Assembly: GCA_910588045.1 (NCBI GenBank)
Contig: CAJUPS010000118.1
Coordinates: 1-8,458, forward strand
Direction of reading: 5' to 3'
From: an uncultured Oscillospiraceae bacterium
GTDB taxonomy: Bacteria; Bacillota; Clostridia; Oscillospirales; Oscillospiraceae
Length of the DNA: 8,458 bases
Positions 6,091 through 8,458 of this stretch are shown one piece after another (position 1 is the first letter of the stretch; every line of letters starts with the position of its first letter). A program made the translations under genes and the position numbers. Below the pieces are notes generated by a model. The model saw only the letters and a program-made list of their open reading frames with translations, was not told the DNA's origin and searched no databases.

Positions 6091-7842
6091 ATGGCAGAAG
6101 AAAGAAAAGTATTGCTGTCCGCAAGGGACCTGGAGGTCAAATTCCGGGTTCGCGGACGGGTATTGACCGCCATCCGGGGGATCTCCCTGGACATCTATGA
6201 GAATGAGTCCATCGCCATCGTGGGCGAGTCCGGGTCCGGGAAATCCGTGTTCACCAAGACCTTCGCGGGAATGCTGGACTCCAACGGCTTCGTCAGCCAG
6301 GGGAGCTTGATTTTCAACGACGAGGAGCTGTCGGACACCCACGTGAAGCTGACGGGCAACGCCCGGAAGATGATGGAGGGCGCGCTCAAGAAGCTCAACG
6401 ACTCCGCCGGACTGGAACTGGGCGCGGCCACCTATCGGGAGCTATTGGCGCTGGAGAGCGAGAAGCGGGCCCACAGCAGTCTCTCCGACGAGGAGCGGGA
6501 GCAGGCCAAGCAGGAGTACAACGACCTGGTGGCCAAGCGCACCAACGCCTACAACCTCAAGCAGACCTTCGACCGGAGCAGCGAGAAGGACAAGATCAGG
6601 GAGACCGACCGGCTCATCAGCGACTATGACGCCCAGATCAAGGCTCTGAAGAAGAAGGAGGAGCAGATGGTCCGGGACCGCAAGGCCGCCGCGGCCGGTG
6701 ACGCCGCCTTTCACAAGCGCTATGAGGAGCGGCACGCCATCCTCAAGGCCCAGTACGACCAGGAGATCAAGGGCGCCGTCGCGCCGGAGGTCTACCAGCG
6801 CAACGAGGTGCTGGTCAAGGAGATGTACCTCTCCGTGGGCCGCTACGGTATCCGGCAGCGGGTGAAGATGATGCACAAGCTGACCGATGCCCTGGTCAAG
6901 GCCATGCAGATGGGCGTGGACCTGGACGACGAGAACCAGCGGAACCTCCTCTTCGACGACATCACCTTCCGGGTGCGCTACCTGGACGAGACGCCGGAGG
7001 CCCTCCACGGCACCTGCATCCTGAACCTGGCCAAGATCCAGTACAGCAAGGATTGGTCCCAGATCCGGGGACGGCGGATCGCCACCGTCTTCCAGGACCC
7101 CATGACCAGCCTCAACCCCATCATCACCATCGGCAAGCAGATCACCTCCATCATCCTCATGCACCAGCAGTGTACCGAGGCGGAGGCCCGGCGCAGGGCC
7201 TTGGAGCTGATGCGGAAGGTGGGCATCCCCAGGCCGGAGGCCCGGTTTGACGACTACCCCTTCCAATACTCCGGCGGGATGCGCCAGAGGATCGTTATCG
7301 CCATCGCCCTCTCCTGCCAGCCCAAGATCCTCATCTGCGACGAGCCCACGACGGCCCTGGACGTGACCATCCAGGCCCAGATCCTGGAGCTCATCAAAGA
7401 CTTGCAGAAGGAGTTCCATTACACCATCGTCTTCATCACCCACGACCTGGGCGTGGTGGCCAACGTGGCCGACCGGGTGGCGGTGATGTACGCCGGGCAG
7501 ATCATCGAGCTGGGCACCGTGGAGGAGGTCTTCTACGATCCCCGCCACCCCTACACCTGGGCGCTGCTCAGTTCCCTGCCCCAGCTGGCCCAGAAGAACA
7601 CCAAGCTCTACTCCATCACCGGCACGCCGCCCTCCCTGTATAACCAGATCGTGGGCGACTCCTTCGCACCCCGAAATCCGTACTGCCTGAAGATCGACAC
7701 CCTCATGGAGCCGCCGATGTTCAAGGTGACGGATACCCACTACGCAAAGACCTGGCTGCTGGATCCCAACGCCCCCAAGATCGAGAAGCCGGAGGGCATC
7801 CAGGATATTCACGAGAAGCTGATCCGCGCGTTCAATATTTAG
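6091..7842 (+). CDS. oppD: OppD-type ATPase with a coiled-coil-like insertion
   Basis: A 583-residue cytoplasmic ATP-binding subunit. All catalytic elements are present: Walker A GESGSGKS (45-52), Q-loop Gln335 in VFQDPMTSLNP, signature YSGGMRQR (393-400), Walker B ILICDEPT with Glu418, and the switch His451. Typical OppD proteins are 330-360 residues; here about 230 residues (roughly 86-318) are inserted between Walker A and the Q-loop. The insertion is rich in Glu, Lys, Arg and Asp with long helical stretches (for example 119-225), suggesting a coiled coil. The C-terminal OppD extension is recognisable (GTPPSLYNQIVGDSFAPRNPY), but the positions that normally hold iron-sulfur cysteines carry Asp523, Asn529 and Asp536. 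The start has AAGGAGGG at 6075-6082, overlapping the oppC stop. Catalysis should be intact; the insertion's role is unknown. Confidence 0.93.
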   Translation: MAEERKVLLSARDLEVKFRVRGRVLTAIRGISLDIYENESIAIVGESGSGKSVFTKTFAGMLDSNGFVSQGSLIFNDEELSDTHVKLTGNARKMMEGALKKLNDSAGLELGAATYRELLALESEKRAHSSLSDEEREQAKQEYNDLVAKRTNAYNLKQTFDRSSEKDKIRETDRLISDYDAQIKALKKKEEQMVRDRKAAAAGDAAFHKRYEERHAILKAQYDQEIKGAVAPEVYQRNEVLVKEMYLSVGRYGIRQRVKMMHKLTDALVKAMQMGVDLDDENQRNLLFDDITFRVRYLDETPEALHGTCILNLAKIQYSKDWSQIRGRRIATVFQDPMTSLNPIITIGKQITSIILMHQQCTEAEARRRALELMRKVGIPRPEARFDDYPFQYSGGMRQRIVIAIALSCQPKILICDEPTTALDVTIQAQILELIKDLQKEFHYTIVFITHDLGVVANVADRVAVMYAGQIIELGTVEEVFYDPRHPYTWALLSSLPQLAQKNTKLYSITGTPPSLYNQIVGDSFAPRNPYCLKIDTLMEPPMFKVTDTHYAKTWLLDPNAPKIEKPEGIQDIHEKLIRAFNI

Positions 7843-7857
7843 GGGGAGGAGAAAAAA

Positions 7858-8458
7858 GTGGCTACACTGAAGCAAGAAAATCACGTCCGCTCCAGCCGAC
7901 TGCCGGAGCACGGACCGATTGCGGAAAACGGCAGGGAGGTCCTGCTGTCCCTGAAAAATGTGGACATCACCTTCGGCAAGGGGGAGGACGCCGTCCGCGC
8001 CGTCCAGGACGCCTCCTTTGACATCTACAAGGGGGAGACCTTCTCCCTGGTGGGCGAGTCCGGGTCCGGCAAGACCACCGTGGGCCGGGCCGTCATCCGG
8101 GTCAACCCCCTGGCCAGGGGCGAGATCGACTACAAGGGCGTGCGCATCTCCGGAAAGATCCCCCACGCCCTGGACCGGGAGGTCATCCGGAACATCCAGA
8201 TGGTGTTCCAGGACCCCGCCGCGTCCCTGAACGAGCGGGCCACCGTGGACTATATCATCTCCGAGGGCCTGTACAACTTCCACCTCTTCGAGAACGAGGC
8301 CGACCGGGTGCGGAAGGTGGAGGAGATGATCGAGGAGGTGGGCCTGCTCCCCGAGCACCTGACCCGCTATCCCCACGAGTTCTCCGGCGGACAGCGCCAG
8401 CGGATCGGCATCGCCCGGGCCATGGTCATGGAGCCGGAGCTGGTGGTGGCCGACGAGC
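7858..8458 (+). CDS. oppF: OppF-type ATPase, 5' part (cut by window end)
   Basis: The first 200 codons of the second ATP-binding subunit, starting at GTG 7858. The start is six bases after AGGGGGAGGAG (7841-7851) and 15 bp downstream of oppD. A polar N-terminal extension of about 28 residues precedes the nucleotide-binding domain. Visible motifs are Walker A GESGSGKT (66-73), Q-loop Gln118 in MVFQDPAASLN, signature FSGGQRQR (175-182) and the beginning of Walker B (LVVADE, 195-200), where the window ends. The Walker A to Q-loop distance is normal, so the insertion seen in OppD is absent here. It would pair with OppD to form the ATPase dimer under OppB/OppC. The C-terminal half, including any cysteine motif, cannot be judged. 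Confidence 0.93.
   Translation, partial: MATLKQENHVRSSRLPEHGPIAENGREVLLSLKNVDITFGKGEDAVRAVQDASFDIYKGETFSLVGESGSGKTTVGRAVIRVNPLARGEIDYKGVRISGKIPHALDREVIRNIQMVFQDPAASLNERATVDYIISEGLYNFHLFENEADRVRKVEEMIEEVGLLPEHLTRYPHEFSGGQRQRIGIARAMVMEPELVVADE

Noticed and set aside
6442..8376. Long minus-strand open frame opposite oppD and oppF
   Set aside because: It is a shadow of GC-rich codons, runs across two real genes and has no recognisable domain.

Overview
The window is GC-rich (clearly above 55% by eye) and every credible gene lies on the + strand. The protein families, strong AGGAGG-type ribosome sites, lipoprotein signal and hairpin-rich intergenic DNA suggest a gut-type Clostridia of the Oscillospiraceae/Flavonifractor–Oscillibacter kind. 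That placement comes from recognition of the families, not from a search.

Layout. (1) Positions 1-302 hold the 3' end of a jag/khpB-type KH-R3H RNA-binding protein gene. (2) Positions 303-1181 contain no convincing gene but are densely structured. There is a hairpin array bounded by two identical 26-bp palindromes (328-581), including a likely bidirectional terminator. Next comes a perfect-consensus sigma-A promoter (745-773), followed within about 30 nt by a terminator-like hairpin. A second TATAAT is embedded in operator-like inverted repeats (855-901), and a second structured repeat element lies between two 23-bp direct repeats (919-1127). (3) Positions 1182-8458 hold a five-gene oligopeptide/dipeptide-type ABC importer operon in the order A-B-C-D-F. 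The last gene is cut off by the window edge at its Walker B motif.

The importer's gene order is standard, but three of its subunits have unusual architecture. The binding lipoprotein appears circularly permuted: the segment that normally ends family-5 binding proteins sits near its N-terminus, and the protein stops where that segment would normally begin. The OppB-type permease carries roughly 200 extra residues in the extracytoplasmic loop between its first two membrane helices. The OppD-type ATPase carries roughly 230 extra, largely charged helical residues between Walker A and the Q-loop, and has lost the cysteines of the usual C-terminal iron-sulfur motif. OppC and the visible part of OppF look ordinary. 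A 32-bp perfect palindrome lies between the binding-protein gene and oppB, where it could stabilise the binding-protein transcript and lower expression of the membrane subunits. The remaining genes are packed 6-15 bp apart.

The proposed mode of action is standard: lipoprotein A captures a ligand (probably a peptide, identity not visible) outside the membrane, B and C form the pore, and D and F hydrolyse ATP. I infer that the extra domains in A and B meet on the outer face, while the D insertion adds a cytoplasmic module of unknown role.
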